From: Rhizobiales bacterium 65-79
Lineage (GTDB): Bacteria; Pseudomonadota; Alphaproteobacteria; Rhizobiales; Rhizobiaceae
Length of the DNA: 64,000 bases
Assembly: GCA_001896885.1 (NCBI GenBank)
Contig: MKRJ01000018.1
Span: 62,001 to 126,000, forward strand
Direction: 5' to 3'
Position 1 is the first letter of the stretch; each line of letters begins with the position of its first letter. Positions 42,065 through 51,414 of the stretch are shown piece after piece. Position numbers and translations under genes: made by a program. The notes beneath the pieces were generated by a model. It was given only the letters and a program-made list of their open reading frames with translations. It had not been told where the DNA came from and ran no database searches.

Positions 42065-42838
42065 ATGGCTGAAAAGGCAAAACCCTTCTTCTGGTACGAA
42101 CTGATGACCACCGAGCCGAAAGCGGCGGCGCATTTCTATTCCGACGTCGTCGGCTGGAGCGCCGCGCCTTTCCGCGGCGACGGCGGCATACCCTATACGG
42201 TGCTCAGCGCCGGCGAACGCGGCGTCGGCGGCATCATGGACATGCCGGAAGGATACAAGAAGGGCGGCGGCCATCCGGCCTGGGTCGGCTATATCCATAC
42301 GCCCGATGTCGATGCCGCCGCCGAGAAACTCAAAAAGGCAGGCGGCAAGGTTCATCGCGGCCCCGAGAACATCCCCGATGTCGGCCGTTTCGCCGTCGTT
42401 TCCGATCCACAAGGCGCCATGTTCCAGCTCCTGCAACCAAACGGGCCTGACCAGCCGCCGGTACCGGCTGGGACGCCCGGCCATGTCGGCTGGCACGAGC
42501 TTTATACAAGCGACTGGAAGAAGGCCGTCGATTTCTATTCCAGCCAGTTCGGCTGGAGGAAGATGCGCGAATTCGACATGGGCGAGATGGGCATCTACGC
42601 CATCTTCGCCATGGGCGAGGAGGACGCAGGCGGCATGATGAACAAGCCGCAGCAGATCCCGAACCCGGTCTGGCAGTTCTATTTCAACGTCGAAGGGATC
42701 GACGGCGCGGCAAAACGGGTTTCCGGCAATGGCGGCAAGATCCTGATGGGGCCCATGCAGGTGCCCAACGGGCAATGGGTCGTCCTATGCCAGGACCCGC
42801 AGGGCGCGCACTTCGCGCTGGTGTCGAATACGAAATGA
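42065..42838 (+). CDS. VOC-family protein with two glyoxalase-like domains
   Basis: A 257-residue protein made of two VOC modules. The first is residues about 8-125 (FFWYELMTTEPKAAAHFYSDVVGW and FAVVSDPQGAMFQLLQPN), the second about 140-255 (GWHELYTSDWKKAVDFYSSQFGW and WVVLCQDPQGAHFALVS). Proteins of this type are annotated as glyoxalase/bleomycin-resistance/dioxygenase relatives, often of unknown reaction. Potential metal ligands (Glu, His) are present in the domains. ATG 42065 has GGAG six bases upstream. Lies directly after the PhnB-like remnant. Confidence 0.9.
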   Translation: MAEKAKPFFWYELMTTEPKAAAHFYSDVVGWSAAPFRGDGGIPYTVLSAGERGVGGIMDMPEGYKKGGGHPAWVGYIHTPDVDAAAEKLKKAGGKVHRGPENIPDVGRFAVVSDPQGAMFQLLQPNGPDQPPVPAGTPGHVGWHELYTSDWKKAVDFYSSQFGWRKMREFDMGEMGIYAIFAMGEEDAGGMMNKPQQIPNPVWQFYFNVEGIDGAAKRVSGNGGKILMGPMQVPNGQWVVLCQDPQGAHFALVSNTK

Positions 42839-42956
42839 TTGTGGCCGGCGGCGACATTTCCATGCTCACAAACAAGTGAGCGCGGAGTGCCAAAAAGCGA
42901 TGTACCCGTGCAGGCGAATAATCTAACGCATGCGTGATCATAAAGTGGAGTCACGC

Positions 42957-43352
42957 ATGCAACTTTTTGAACGCGTCGATCGCTACCGCCCCTGGGCGCT
43001 CGCCGCCCTGCGCATCGTCGCCGCGCTTCTGTTCATCGAGCACGGCACGCAGAAGCTGTTCGACTTCCCGGCGAGCGGTCATGCCGGCGGCAGCCTGGGC
43101 GGACTGTTCCTCGTGGCGGCCCTGCTTGAATCGATCGGCGGTCTTCTCGTGCTGGTCGGCCTGTTCACAAGGCCGGTGGCGTTCCTGCTCGCCGGCGAAA
43201 TGGCGATCGCCTATTTCATGGCGCATTTCCCGAAAAGCTTCTTCCCGATCCAGAATGGCGGCGAAGCGGCGGTGCTGTTCTGCTTCGTCTTCCTCTATCT
43301 GGTATTTGCCGGAGCCGGAGCTCTCGCGCTGGACAATCGCCGTTCGTCTTAG
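42957..43352 (+). CDS. DoxX-family membrane protein
   Basis: A 131-residue protein with four transmembrane helices: ALAALRIVAALLFIEHGTQKLF opens the DoxX domain, followed by LGGLFLVAALLESIGGLLVLVGL, VAFLLAGEMAIAYFMAHFP and AVLFCFVFLYLVFAGAG. DoxX proteins are linked to quinone or thiosulphate oxidation and to oxidative stress in some bacteria, with no general function. ATG 42957 has GGAG six bases upstream, better than 42930. Confidence 0.9.
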   Translation: MQLFERVDRYRPWALAALRIVAALLFIEHGTQKLFDFPASGHAGGSLGGLFLVAALLESIGGLLVLVGLFTRPVAFLLAGEMAIAYFMAHFPKSFFPIQNGGEAAVLFCFVFLYLVFAGAGALALDNRRSS

Positions 43353-43360
43353 GCGGCTGC

Positions 43361-44041
43361 TTAAAGTCCCTCATAGATCGTAGCCGCATCCTCATAGCGA
43401 TAGCGGATGGGAACCGGCGTTTCCGGCGTCCATCCCTCTGCCGCCTCGCCGGCCATCAGCCGGCATGCGGCCTCAGTCTTCAGCACCGCACCGCCATAGA
43501 GCCGGTTGGCGAGATTGAGGATACCGGTCTGGTGCATGGCGACCGAGCCGCTGCCGCACGCATCCTTGACGAGAGCAACGCGGAAGCCGAGCTTCAGCGC
43601 CGCCTTGACGGTGGCGTCGACACAAGCTTCGGTCCAAACGCCGCAAATGTAGAGCCATTCCGTGCCGGCGGCCTTCAATTCATCGCCGAGGCCCGTCCCG
43701 AAGGCGCTCGCTTCGGACTTGATGATCAGATGTTCGCCTTCTACAGGCGCCACTTCCGGGCAGATTGCCGTCAGCGGGTCGTCCTTGTCGCTGAAGGCCG
43801 AGCGGCCGTCCGCCAGGCGCGGATGGTGCGCCAGCGTCGTCTCCGCCCCCGGATCGACGATATAGGCGAAGTGATAGAGGGGGATGCCGTTTCGCCGCGC
43901 GGCCTGCTGCAGCCGCACGGTGTTTTGGATCACGCGGTCGAATTCGACGGCCAGCAGGCGCCGGTCCTGCCGGTGCTCCTCCTGCAGGTCGATGCAGAGC
44001 AGCGCCGAGGAGGAACCGGGGATGGCAAGGGAGGTTCTCAC
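43361..44041 (-). CDS. Isochorismatase-family cysteine hydrolase
   Basis: A 226-residue alpha/beta hydrolase of the isochorismatase-like fold. The catalytic Asp is in ALLCIDLQEEH, the Lys in HLIIKSEASAF and the nucleophile Cys in ICGVWTEACVDATVKAAL. Members hydrolyse amides such as N-carbamoylsarcosine, nicotinamide or ureidoacrylate. Its start overlaps the stop of the dimethylglycine-dehydrogenase-like gene by four bases (ATGA), so an N-carbamoylsarcosine- or methylated-amine-related substrate is reasonable but inferred. Confidence 0.87.
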   Translation of the reverse strand: MRTSLAIPGSSSALLCIDLQEEHRQDRRLLAVEFDRVIQNTVRLQQAARRNGIPLYHFAYIVDPGAETTLAHHPRLADGRSAFSDKDDPLTAICPEVAPVEGEHLIIKSEASAFGTGLGDELKAAGTEWLYICGVWTEACVDATVKAALKLGFRVALVKDACGSGSVAMHQTGILNLANRLYGGAVLKTEAACRLMAGEAAEGWTPETPVPIRYRYEDAATIYEGL

Positions 44042-46464
44042 CCCCGCATCCGCTCGTAGTTCGCGTCGAAGAGTGGCGTGGGCTGCATGCGCGCCTTGTG
44101 CCGCCTGCCGAGCAGCTCGATCTCGAAGCCGTCCGTCTCCTCGGCGATCTCCTTCGGCACGTAGCCCATGGCGACCGATGCCTTCGAATTGTGCGCGTAG
44201 CCGCCCGAGGTCACCCAGCCGCGGACCGCGCCGCCGAACCAGATCGCCTCGTCGCCGATCACATCGGCATCGATCGCATCCATGACGAAGGCGCGGAGGC
44301 GCAGTTTCCCGCCGCTCGACTTCTCGGCCGCCGCACCCGCCTTCCCGATGAAATCGGCTCCTTTGTTATACGCCACGAAACGGTCGAGCCCGGCTTCGAG
44401 CGGGCCATAGATTGGCCGGTACTCGCGCGCCCAGGAAGCATAGTTCTTCTCCAGCCGAAGCGCGTTGAGCGCGCGCGATCCGAACAGGCCAAGCCCGAAT
44501 TCCTCGCCGGCCGCGACCAACATATTGAACACGGCGCGCTGGTACTCCGGCTCGATCCACAATTCATAGCCGAGATCGCCCGTATAGGAGACGCGGCCGA
44601 CCAGCGCCGGCGCCATGCCGACATGCATCCTGCGGATCGCCATGAAGGGAAAGGCCGCGTTGGAAACGTCCTCGCCGGTGACCTTGGCCAGCAGGTCGCG
44701 GGCGCGCGGGCCGGCAATGGCGAGGCCGGTAAGGCCCGCGCCGCGCGCGCGAACCCTAACCGAGCCGTCGGCCGGCAGGTGCTCTTCGAACCAGCGCATA
44801 TGGTATTCCTCGGCGACGCCCGAGCCGAAGATCATCCACTTGCCGCCGCCGAGATTGGCCACCGTGAAATCGCCGATCAGCTTGCCGTCTTCCTTGAGCA
44901 TCGGGGCCAGCGCCATGCGCCCTTCCTTCGGCAGCCGGCAAGCGAGCAGACGGTCGAGGAAGGCTTCGGCGCCGGCGCCTTCCACCTCGTATTTGGCAAA
45001 GGACGTGGTCTCGCAGAGCCCCACGCTTTCACGCACGGCCCTCACCTCTTTCGCCACATGCTCGAAATCGGTCGAGCGGCGCCAGGAGAATTCGTCCTTC
45101 ACGCCTTCGGGCGCGTACCAGAGCGGGATTTCCAGCCCGAAAGCCGTGCCCCATTGCGCGCCGCGCGCCGAGAGCAGGTCGTAGATCGGCGTGGTCCTGA
45201 GCGGTCGGCCGGCCGGCAGTTCCTCGTTGGGGAAGCGGATGGAGAAACGGCGCGAATAATTCTCGCGTACCTTGGCGTTGGTATAGGCCATCGAGGCCCA
45301 ATCGCCGTAGCGCGCCACGTCCATCGCCCAGATGTCGAAGCCGGGATCGCCCTCGATCATCCAGTTGGATAGCGCCAGGCCGACGCCGCCGCCCTGCGAA
45401 AAGCCCGCCATGACGCCGCAGGCCGACCAGAAGCCTTTCAGGCCCCGGATCGGCCCGACCAGCGGATTGCCGTCCGGTGCGAAGGTGAAGGGGCCGTTGA
45501 TGATCTGCTTGATCCCGGTCTTCTGGAACGCCGGGAAGTGGCGGAAGCCGACCTCGAGCGAGGGGGCGATGCGGTCGATGTCGGGCTCCAGAAGCTCATG
45601 GCCGAAATCCCACGGCGTCATCTTTTCCGACCAGGGCTTGCCCGCCTTCTCGTAGGTGCCCATCAGCATGCCGCCGCGCTCCTGGCGCAGATAGAGTTCG
45701 CCGTCGAAATCGACCGCATGGATGATCTCGGTGCCGGTCTTCTCGTTCCACTCGGCGACTTCCGGCATATCCTCGGTGATGAGGTACATGTGCTCCATGG
45801 CGAGCACCGGCAGTTCAAGCCCCACCATGCGTCCGATCTCGCGCGCCCACAGCCCGCTGGCATTGACGACGTGCTCGGCGACGATCTCGCCCTTGTCAGT
45901 GATGACGCGCCATTGGCCGTCCTCGCGCTGCACCAGATCCTCGACTTTCGTGTGCCGATAGATCTCCGCGCCGAGATTCCGCGCCGCCTTCGCATAGGCA
46001 TGGGTCACGCCGGACGGGTCGAGGTGTCCGTCTTCGGAATTGCGCACCGCGCCGACGAACTGCTTGGGATCGAGAAGCGGCATCAGCCGTGCCGCCTCCT
46101 CCGCCGAGATCTCCTCCAGATCGAGGCCTAGATAGCGGCCCTTGGCGACGACGCCGCGCAGCCAGTCCATGCGCGCCTGCGTCGCGGCGAGAAGCACGCC
46201 GCCGGTGACATGCACGCCCGTCGCCTGACCGGAAAGCTCCTCGATCTCCTTGTAGAGCTCGATCGTGTATTTCTGCAGCTTGGCGACGTTCGGATCGCCG
46301 TTGATCGTGTGCATGCCGCCCGCGGCGTGCCAGGTCGAGCCCGATGTGAGCTCGCTGCGCTCGATCAGCACCACGTCGGTCCAGCCGTGGCGGGCGAGAT
46401 GGAACAGCACCGAGCAGCCGACGACGCCCCCGCCGATGACCGCGACACGCGTATGGGATTTCAT
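44038..46464 (-). CDS. Dimethylglycine/sarcosine dehydrogenase-like FAD and folate-dependent oxidoreductase
   Basis: An 808-residue two-part enzyme. The N-terminal DAO domain has the FAD motif VIGGGVVGCSVLFHLARHGW and the conserved STWHAAGG segment where the flavin-linking His of this family lies. The C-terminal half is a GcvT/aminomethyltransferase domain (DFTVANLGGGKWMIFGSG, GDLGYELWIEPEY, SRALNALRLEKNY) that binds tetrahydrofolate and captures the one-carbon unit. Probably oxidatively demethylates dimethylglycine, sarcosine or a similar N-methyl compound. It is followed by an isochorismatase-like gene and preceded by an MttB-type gene. Confidence 0.88.
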   Translation of the reverse strand: MKSHTRVAVIGGGVVGCSVLFHLARHGWTDVVLIERSELTSGSTWHAAGGMHTINGDPNVAKLQKYTIELYKEIEELSGQATGVHVTGGVLLAATQARMDWLRGVVAKGRYLGLDLEEISAEEAARLMPLLDPKQFVGAVRNSEDGHLDPSGVTHAYAKAARNLGAEIYRHTKVEDLVQREDGQWRVITDKGEIVAEHVVNASGLWAREIGRMVGLELPVLAMEHMYLITEDMPEVAEWNEKTGTEIIHAVDFDGELYLRQERGGMLMGTYEKAGKPWSEKMTPWDFGHELLEPDIDRIAPSLEVGFRHFPAFQKTGIKQIINGPFTFAPDGNPLVGPIRGLKGFWSACGVMAGFSQGGGVGLALSNWMIEGDPGFDIWAMDVARYGDWASMAYTNAKVRENYSRRFSIRFPNEELPAGRPLRTTPIYDLLSARGAQWGTAFGLEIPLWYAPEGVKDEFSWRRSTDFEHVAKEVRAVRESVGLCETTSFAKYEVEGAGAEAFLDRLLACRLPKEGRMALAPMLKEDGKLIGDFTVANLGGGKWMIFGSGVAEEYHMRWFEEHLPADGSVRVRARGAGLTGLAIAGPRARDLLAKVTGEDVSNAAFPFMAIRRMHVGMAPALVGRVSYTGDLGYELWIEPEYQRAVFNMLVAAGEEFGLGLFGSRALNALRLEKNYASWAREYRPIYGPLEAGLDRFVAYNKGADFIGKAGAAAEKSSGGKLRLRAFVMDAIDADVIGDEAIWFGGAVRGWVTSGGYAHNSKASVAMGYVPKEIAEETDGFEIELLGRRHKARMQPTPLFDANYERMRG

Positions 46465-46520
46465 GATTTTCTCCGCATTTCAGAGAGTTGCATGACAAAA
46501 GGAAGTGCGAACCGCGCGGA

Positions 46521-46692
46521 CGTCATTCCGGGGCCGCGCAGCGGAACCTGGAATCCAGCGCATCGACCTAAAAGCCTTCGGCACAATTGATCCAGACACT
46601 GACGTCGGTCGTGGCAAGACCTTAAAACCGCGTGACACGAGGGCCACCCGCGTTCTGGATTCCGGGCTCCGCTGCGCGGCCCCGGAATGACG
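46521..46692. repeat. Inverted intergenic repeat, CGTCATTCCGGGG type
   Basis: Left arm 46521-46558 (starting CGTCATTCCGGGGCCGCGCA) and right arm 46655-46692 (ending GCGGCCCCGGAATGACG) are near-perfect inverted copies, separated by about 96 bases. The element occupies most of the 313-base gap between mttB and the dehydrogenase, with no gene in it. This palindrome is common between genes of Hyphomicrobiales. It could form a hairpin and act as a terminator for mttB. Confidence 0.8.
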
Positions 46693-46777
46693 GATACGCA
46701 TTGCTCCGGCATATGCGATCAAGCTCCTGCTGAGGGCCGGCAGGTGAGCGTGAGCCGCCGGGGGCCGGAACAGTACA

Positions 46778-48316
46778 TTACGGTTCCCCGCTCCCGATCG
46801 CTTCCTTGCGCCTGGCGACATAGGCCCCCAGTTCCTCGCGCCGCGCCGGGTCCATCGCCGGCTCGTGATATTCCTCGAGCGCCTTCTTCCAGACCTTCGT
46901 CGCGCGCTGCGTGGCATCGAGCCCGCCCGCTTCCTTCCACGCCTCGTAGTTCTGCCAGTTCGACAGGATCGGCTGGTAGAAGGCCGTCGCATAGCGCTCC
47001 AGCGTATGCGGCTCGCCGAAGAAATGCCCGCCGGTCGGAACGCTGCCCAGTGCGTCGAGCGCCAGTTCGCCCTCATTAACTTCAATGGGTTTGAGGAATT
47101 CCATCATGTGCTGGATCAGCTCGACATCGATGACGAACTTTTCGAAGGAGGCCGTCAATCCGCCTTCCTGCCACCCGGCGGCATGGTAGATCAGATTGCC
47201 GTGGCCGAGGATCGCGCCCCATAGCGCCATCATCGTCTCATAGGCGCCCTGCGCGTCGGCCACATTGGAAGCTGAGCCCGGCGTCGTGCGGTAAGGCAGC
47301 GAATATCTCCGCGCCAACTGCCCGGACGCGATGTTCGCCTTGGTGTTCTCCGGCGTGCCGAAGGCCGGCGCGCCCGACTTCATGTCGACATTGGAGGTGA
47401 AGGCGCCGTACATGACCGGCGCGCCCGGCCGGACCAACTGTGTGAGCACCACGCCGAAGAGCGCCTCGGCGTTCTGCTGCGCCAGCGCGCCGGCAAGCGT
47501 CACCGGGCTCATCGCGCCCATCAGCGTGAAGGGTGTGACGCACACCGACTGGCCATGCTCGGCCATGGTCATCAGGCCCTCCGCCATCTGGTCGTCGAAG
47601 CGGCGCGGCGAATTGACGGAAATGATGGTGGTGACGCCGGGATCGTCGGCGAGCTCCTCCAGCGTCAAGCCTCTCGCGATCGCCATCATGGAGATGCCGT
47701 CGAGCGCCCTGCCCCGGCCGATCGCCGTGCAATGGAAGCTCTTGTCGGTCAGCGTGAGGTTGGCAAAATAGGTATCGAGATGACGCGAATTGGCCGGCAG
47801 TTCGATCGGCGCGCAGACCTGGTTGCCGATCATGGTGATGCAGTTGAAGTGCTGCGCGAGCCGCACGAGGTCCTGATAGTCGCGCAGATTGCCGGCGCGG
47901 CGGCCGCGCTCCAGATCGTGGACGTTGGGTGGCCCGGCGACGAGCGTGAAATTGATGTTGTTGCCGCCGAGGATCACCTGATGATCCGGGTTGCGTGGGG
48001 TCAGCGTGTAGAGCGCCCGCGTCGTCTTCAGCGCCTCCGCCACCAGCTCGCGGCCGATGCGGACGTTCTGCGTCGCGTGGTCGACGATGGCGCCAGCCTT
48101 CTCGAACAGCGAAAGGGCGCGCGGGCTCATCACCTCGATGCCGAAATTCTCGAGGATGTGCATCGAGGCTTCGTGGATCGCCTCCACCTGCCCGGCCGAC
48201 AGCAACTGCATCGGAGGATAGGGGTTCACGACCCGGCGCCGCGGCAATTGCGGTATCGGCGCCGGGCCCTTATGGGCCCGCTCGGCGGAGCGGCGGCGGC
48301 GGGGTTCTGCGTCCAT
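46778..48316 (-). CDS. MttB-superfamily methyltransferase without pyrrolysine
   Basis: About 512 residues of the trimethylamine methyltransferase (MttB) family: NPYPPMQLLSAGQVEAIHEASM at the N-terminus, VAGPPNVHDLERGRRAGNLRDYQDLVRLAQ in the middle and GGHFFGEPHTLERYATAFYQP at the end. The frame has no in-frame amber, so it is the non-pyrrolysine type, some of which demethylate glycine betaine or related quaternary amines to a corrinoid protein. No corrinoid protein or second methyltransferase gene is next to it. The dimethylglycine-dehydrogenase-like gene follows, suggesting stepwise demethylation of betaine. ATG 48316 chosen; a TTG at 48334 is in frame. Confidence 0.88.
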   Translation of the reverse strand: MDAEPRRRRSAERAHKGPAPIPQLPRRRVVNPYPPMQLLSAGQVEAIHEASMHILENFGIEVMSPRALSLFEKAGAIVDHATQNVRIGRELVAEALKTTRALYTLTPRNPDHQVILGGNNINFTLVAGPPNVHDLERGRRAGNLRDYQDLVRLAQHFNCITMIGNQVCAPIELPANSRHLDTYFANLTLTDKSFHCTAIGRGRALDGISMMAIARGLTLEELADDPGVTTIISVNSPRRFDDQMAEGLMTMAEHGQSVCVTPFTLMGAMSPVTLAGALAQQNAEALFGVVLTQLVRPGAPVMYGAFTSNVDMKSGAPAFGTPENTKANIASGQLARRYSLPYRTTPGSASNVADAQGAYETMMALWGAILGHGNLIYHAAGWQEGGLTASFEKFVIDVELIQHMMEFLKPIEVNEGELALDALGSVPTGGHFFGEPHTLERYATAFYQPILSNWQNYEAWKEAGGLDATQRATKVWKKALEEYHEPAMDPARREELGAYVARRKEAIGSGEP

Positions 48317-48557
48317 GCCTCCGGCATAGCCCAAACCGGCGCGGCTTCTGTCGGGAATCCGTCACCGGCAGGCGTGATTTTAGAACAGGCGTCAGATCGG
48401 CGGATCGGGTTTCGGCATGGCGGCATCAAGCGTCGGATTGCCGACAGGAATGCCGGTCGGACGGGATTGACGCATCCTTAACCATGCCGGGCCGCAGCCC
48501 GCCTGGAAAGCAGCATGGCAAGATTCCGTTTAGGAATTGGGCCTAGTTCCTCAACGA

Positions 48558-49148
48558 ATGGTTCAGTCGAGTTTTATTCGAGTTTTAGCGATTGGCCTGC
48601 CGCTGGCGCTCGCCGCCTGCGCGTCCGCTCCCGCCCATATCAACAATGTCTGCGCCGTGTTCGACCAGCGCGACGGCTGGTTCAACAATTGGGAGCGCGC
48701 CGCGAAGCGCACGGAAGCCAAGTACAACATCCCCGTTCCGGTGCTGATGGCGACGGTGCGCAAGGAGTCCGGCTTCAAGGGCCGCGTGCGGCCGCCGCGC
48801 ACCTATCTTCTCGGTTTCATCCCGTGGAGCCATGTCTCCAGCGCCTACGGCTACTCGCAGGCACTCGACGGAACCTGGACGCAATACGAGATCGAGACCG
48901 GCAACACCTCCGCTCAACGTTCCAACTTCGCCGACGCCATCGATTTCGTCGGCTGGTACCACGACAAGAGCGCCAGGTCGCTCGGCATCGCCCGCAACGA
49001 CACCTATAATCTCTATCTCGCCTACTATCTCGGCCGGGTCGCCTATGCACGGGGCGACCGCGGCAGCGCGGAGGTGCAGCGCTATGCCCGCGCCACCGAC
49101 GACATGGCCCGCAGCTACGCCGCGCAGATGCAGGGGTGCGGAAGATAG
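48558..49148 (+). CDS. Lytic transglycosylase-like lipoprotein
   Basis: A 196-residue lipoprotein: signal peptide with lipobox LPLALAAC (acylated Cys near residue 20), then an SLT-like domain with the catalytic Glu candidate in ATVRKESGFKGRVRPPR and the motif SAYGYSQALDGTW. YYLGRVAYARG completes the domain. It probably cleaves peptidoglycan glycan strands in the periplasm. ATG 48558 gives a normal signal peptide, though its ribosome site is weak; TTG 48537 is in frame. Confidence 0.85.
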   Translation: MVQSSFIRVLAIGLPLALAACASAPAHINNVCAVFDQRDGWFNNWERAAKRTEAKYNIPVPVLMATVRKESGFKGRVRPPRTYLLGFIPWSHVSSAYGYSQALDGTWTQYEIETGNTSAQRSNFADAIDFVGWYHDKSARSLGIARNDTYNLYLAYYLGRVAYARGDRGSAEVQRYARATDDMARSYAAQMQGCGR

Positions 49149-49171
49149 AAGGCCTGGATACGGCCCCGCCT

Positions 49172-50599
49172 TCAGTGCCGCTCCAGGAGCCCAAGCCGCT
49201 CGCGAAGGAGAAAGCGGCGGTTCATCAGGATCGCCGCGGCTAAAAGTCCGAGCGCCAGTCCCCACCAGATGCCAACGCCGCCAAAGCCCGCAACAAAGCC
49301 GAGCAGATAGGCCGCCGGCATGCCGACTACCCAATAGCTGATCAGGGCGATCATCATCGGCACGCGGGTGTCCTTCAAACCTCGCAGCATGCCGCTGCCG
49401 ATCGCCTGCAGCGAATCGACGATCTGGAAGCAGGCGGCGATGAACAGGAAGGGCTTTGCGGTAGCGAGCACCGCGGCGGCGTTGTCGTTGTGCTCATCAA
49501 GATAAAGCCCGATCAGACGATCCGGCATCGTCCAGAAGAGAAGCGCCGAGCAGACAGCTATCGCGGCGGCAATCATCATCGCCACGAGCCCCGCGCGGCC
49601 TACCCCGCCGCGGTCGCCACGCCCATGGTGCAGGCCAACCCGAACGGTGGCGGCACTGGCAAGCCCCAGCGGCAGCATGAAGGCGACCGAGGTGATCTGC
49701 AGCGCAATGCCGTGGGCGGCGAGCGTCACCGCGCCAAGCCATCCCATCATGATCGAAGCGGCGGAAAAAAGCCCGACCTCGGAGATGATCGTCGCCGAAA
49801 TCGGCCAGCCGAGCCGCACAATATCACGAAAGTCCGGCCAGTCGGGCCGCCAGAAGCGGGCGAAGAGATCGTGGCGGCGAAGCGATGGGGCCATTCCGCT
49901 GTAGAGAATGACGAGGAGCGCCATGACGATCTGCGTGGCGAGCGTCGCCACCGCGGAGCCGATAATGCCGAGCGCCGGCATGCCGAAATGGCCGAAGATC
50001 AGCGCGTAGTTGAGCGCGCCGTTGGTAAAGCCCCCGATGATGATGACGGCAAGCGCCACATAGGCGCGGTCGGCGACGGCAAGATAGGAACGAAGCGCCG
50101 CGAGGATCAGCGCGGGCAGCATCGACCATTGGACGACACGCACATAGGCGCCGGCGAGCGCGGCAACGCGCGGATCCTGATCGAGGAAGAGAAGGAAGGT
50201 TTCAGTGTGCCAGAGAAAGAACATGGCGATCAGGCTGTAGAGGCCGACCACCCAGAGGCTCATGCGCACCGAACGGCGCACCGCGCGGAAATCGCCGCGC
50301 CCCTCCGCCGCCGCAGCAACCGGCATCACCGCGATGGCAAAGCCGCTGCCGAAAATATAGACGGTGAAGAATATCTGCGTGCCGAGCACCGCGGCTGCGA
50401 GTTCGGTCGCGCCCAGCCAGCCCACCATCACCGTATCGGTGACGTTGAGCGCCATTTGCGCGAGCTGCGTGCCGATCAGCGGCACGGCAAGCACGACCGT
50501 CGCCCGCCCATGGCTGAGCCAGGCGCCGTCGTTCCTGCCCAGGTGCTCCGACGAAATCGGCGGGTGCACGACTTCGTCTTTCGATTCGCTCATTCGCAT
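49172..50599 (-). CDS. MATE-family multidrug efflux transporter
   Basis: A 475-residue membrane protein with 12 hydrophobic segments in the two-bundle arrangement of NorM-type MATE exporters: ATVVLAVPLIGTQLAQMALNVTDTVMVGWLG in the first repeat and DIVRLGWPISATIISEVGLFSAASIMMGWLG in the second. Uses Na+ or H+ to expel cationic drugs. ATG 50593 is an equally possible start. In the leader (50604-50674) partial inverted repeats CCGAAGGC / GCCTTCGG could form a hairpin. Confidence 0.93.
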   Translation of the reverse strand: MRMSESKDEVVHPPISSEHLGRNDGAWLSHGRATVVLAVPLIGTQLAQMALNVTDTVMVGWLGATELAAAVLGTQIFFTVYIFGSGFAIAVMPVAAAAEGRGDFRAVRRSVRMSLWVVGLYSLIAMFFLWHTETFLLFLDQDPRVAALAGAYVRVVQWSMLPALILAALRSYLAVADRAYVALAVIIIGGFTNGALNYALIFGHFGMPALGIIGSAVATLATQIVMALLVILYSGMAPSLRRHDLFARFWRPDWPDFRDIVRLGWPISATIISEVGLFSAASIMMGWLGAVTLAAHGIALQITSVAFMLPLGLASAATVRVGLHHGRGDRGGVGRAGLVAMMIAAAIAVCSALLFWTMPDRLIGLYLDEHNDNAAAVLATAKPFLFIAACFQIVDSLQAIGSGMLRGLKDTRVPMMIALISYWVVGMPAAYLLGFVAGFGGVGIWWGLALGLLAAAILMNRRFLLRERLGLLERH

Positions 50600-50740
50600 G
50601 TGAGATGCCTCCGCCGAAGGCCCTACAGCATCGCCGCGTAAAAGCGAAATCGGCTTCAGCCTTCGGAGGGCATCGATGTATGAAAGCGCTGCATCCTGTA
50701 TGGAGCCAGCCAGGCGGTCCGAAACAAGCTCGAGCGGCTG

Positions 50741-51259
50741 CTAGATCCGGTTGCGGTCGTCGAGCACGACGCGCGCCGACCCCGCTGACGTATCGGCCTC
50801 GCCGATCAGGTCGGCGCCCTGTACCCCGGCATCGCCCGCTGACCAGCGTACACGGGTGAAGACGTACCATTTCCCGCGCGGCAATCGCTTGAACTGAAAA
50901 TTGCCATTCGTGTCGCAGGTCGCCCGCCGCGTAACCGAATTGAAGCGCGGATCGGTCGCCTCCGGCAGCACCGGATGCGCTTTCATGCGGGCGAGTTCGA
51001 CCACACGATCGAAGGATCGGGTATGCGGGAAGAGCAGGACCGACTGCCCGGTGCAGGGGACCGTGTCGCCCTGGTCGTGCAGGAACGCCTGCCCCGTGAG
51101 GGTCGCATCGCCGGGCCGCTCGTAACGACTGAACTCGGTTTCCGAATAGGCGACCGAAAGCGGACCGTTCGGGTCGAGCGGCGGCTCCGCCGTCGTGCAG
51201 GCCGAGAGGAGAAGCATTGCGGCCATCGACCAGAGGATTGCCCGAAAGCGTTTGCCCAC
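50741..51259 (-). CDS. Lipoprotein of unknown function with carboxypeptidase-regulatory-like C-terminus
   Basis: About 172 residues: a signal peptide with lipobox (MAAMLLLSAC), then a soluble domain. The C-terminal ATCDTNGNFQFKRLPRGKWYVFTRV pattern looks like a beta-sandwich of the carboxypeptidase-regulatory or transthyretin-like type. The GTG at 51259 after GAGGAG was taken as start. Upstream codons to 51400 are translated intergenic repeat (TPTPVPSPQGG) and are unlikely to be used. Partner unknown. Confidence 0.62.
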   Translation of the reverse strand: MGKRFRAILWSMAAMLLLSACTTAEPPLDPNGPLSVAYSETEFSRYERPGDATLTGQAFLHDQGDTVPCTGQSVLLFPHTRSFDRVVELARMKAHPVLPEATDPRFNSVTRRATCDTNGNFQFKRLPRGKWYVFTRVRWSAGDAGVQGADLIGEADTSAGSARVVLDDRNRI

Positions 51260-51350
51260 GCTCCTCTCCCATAAGGAGGAGGCGAATGCCGTCATCGCCT
51301 TCCGGACCGGAATCCTCGATATCCCGCGCCGTATGATATCGGAGCAAAGT

Positions 51351-51390
51351 CCCCTTCCCCCTTGCGGGGAAGGGACAGGGGTGGGAGTGA
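51351..51390. repeat. Short palindromic repeat (CCCTTCCCC hairpin)
   Basis: Arms CCCTTCCCC (51352-51360) and GGGGAAGGG (51366-51374) around a five-base loop, followed by ACAGGGGTGGG. Same general class as the repeats around 28.7 and 29.2 kb. It lies between the ATP-pyrophosphatase-like gene and the lipoprotein gene, where it may attenuate transcription. Confidence 0.6.
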
Positions 51391-51414
51391 ACCGTCTCAA
51401 CGAATCGCCTTGAT

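Noticed and set aside
46778-48316. Pyrrolysine-containing MttB
   Set aside because: The frame reads through to its end without an in-frame TAG, so it is a non-pyrrolysine homologue.
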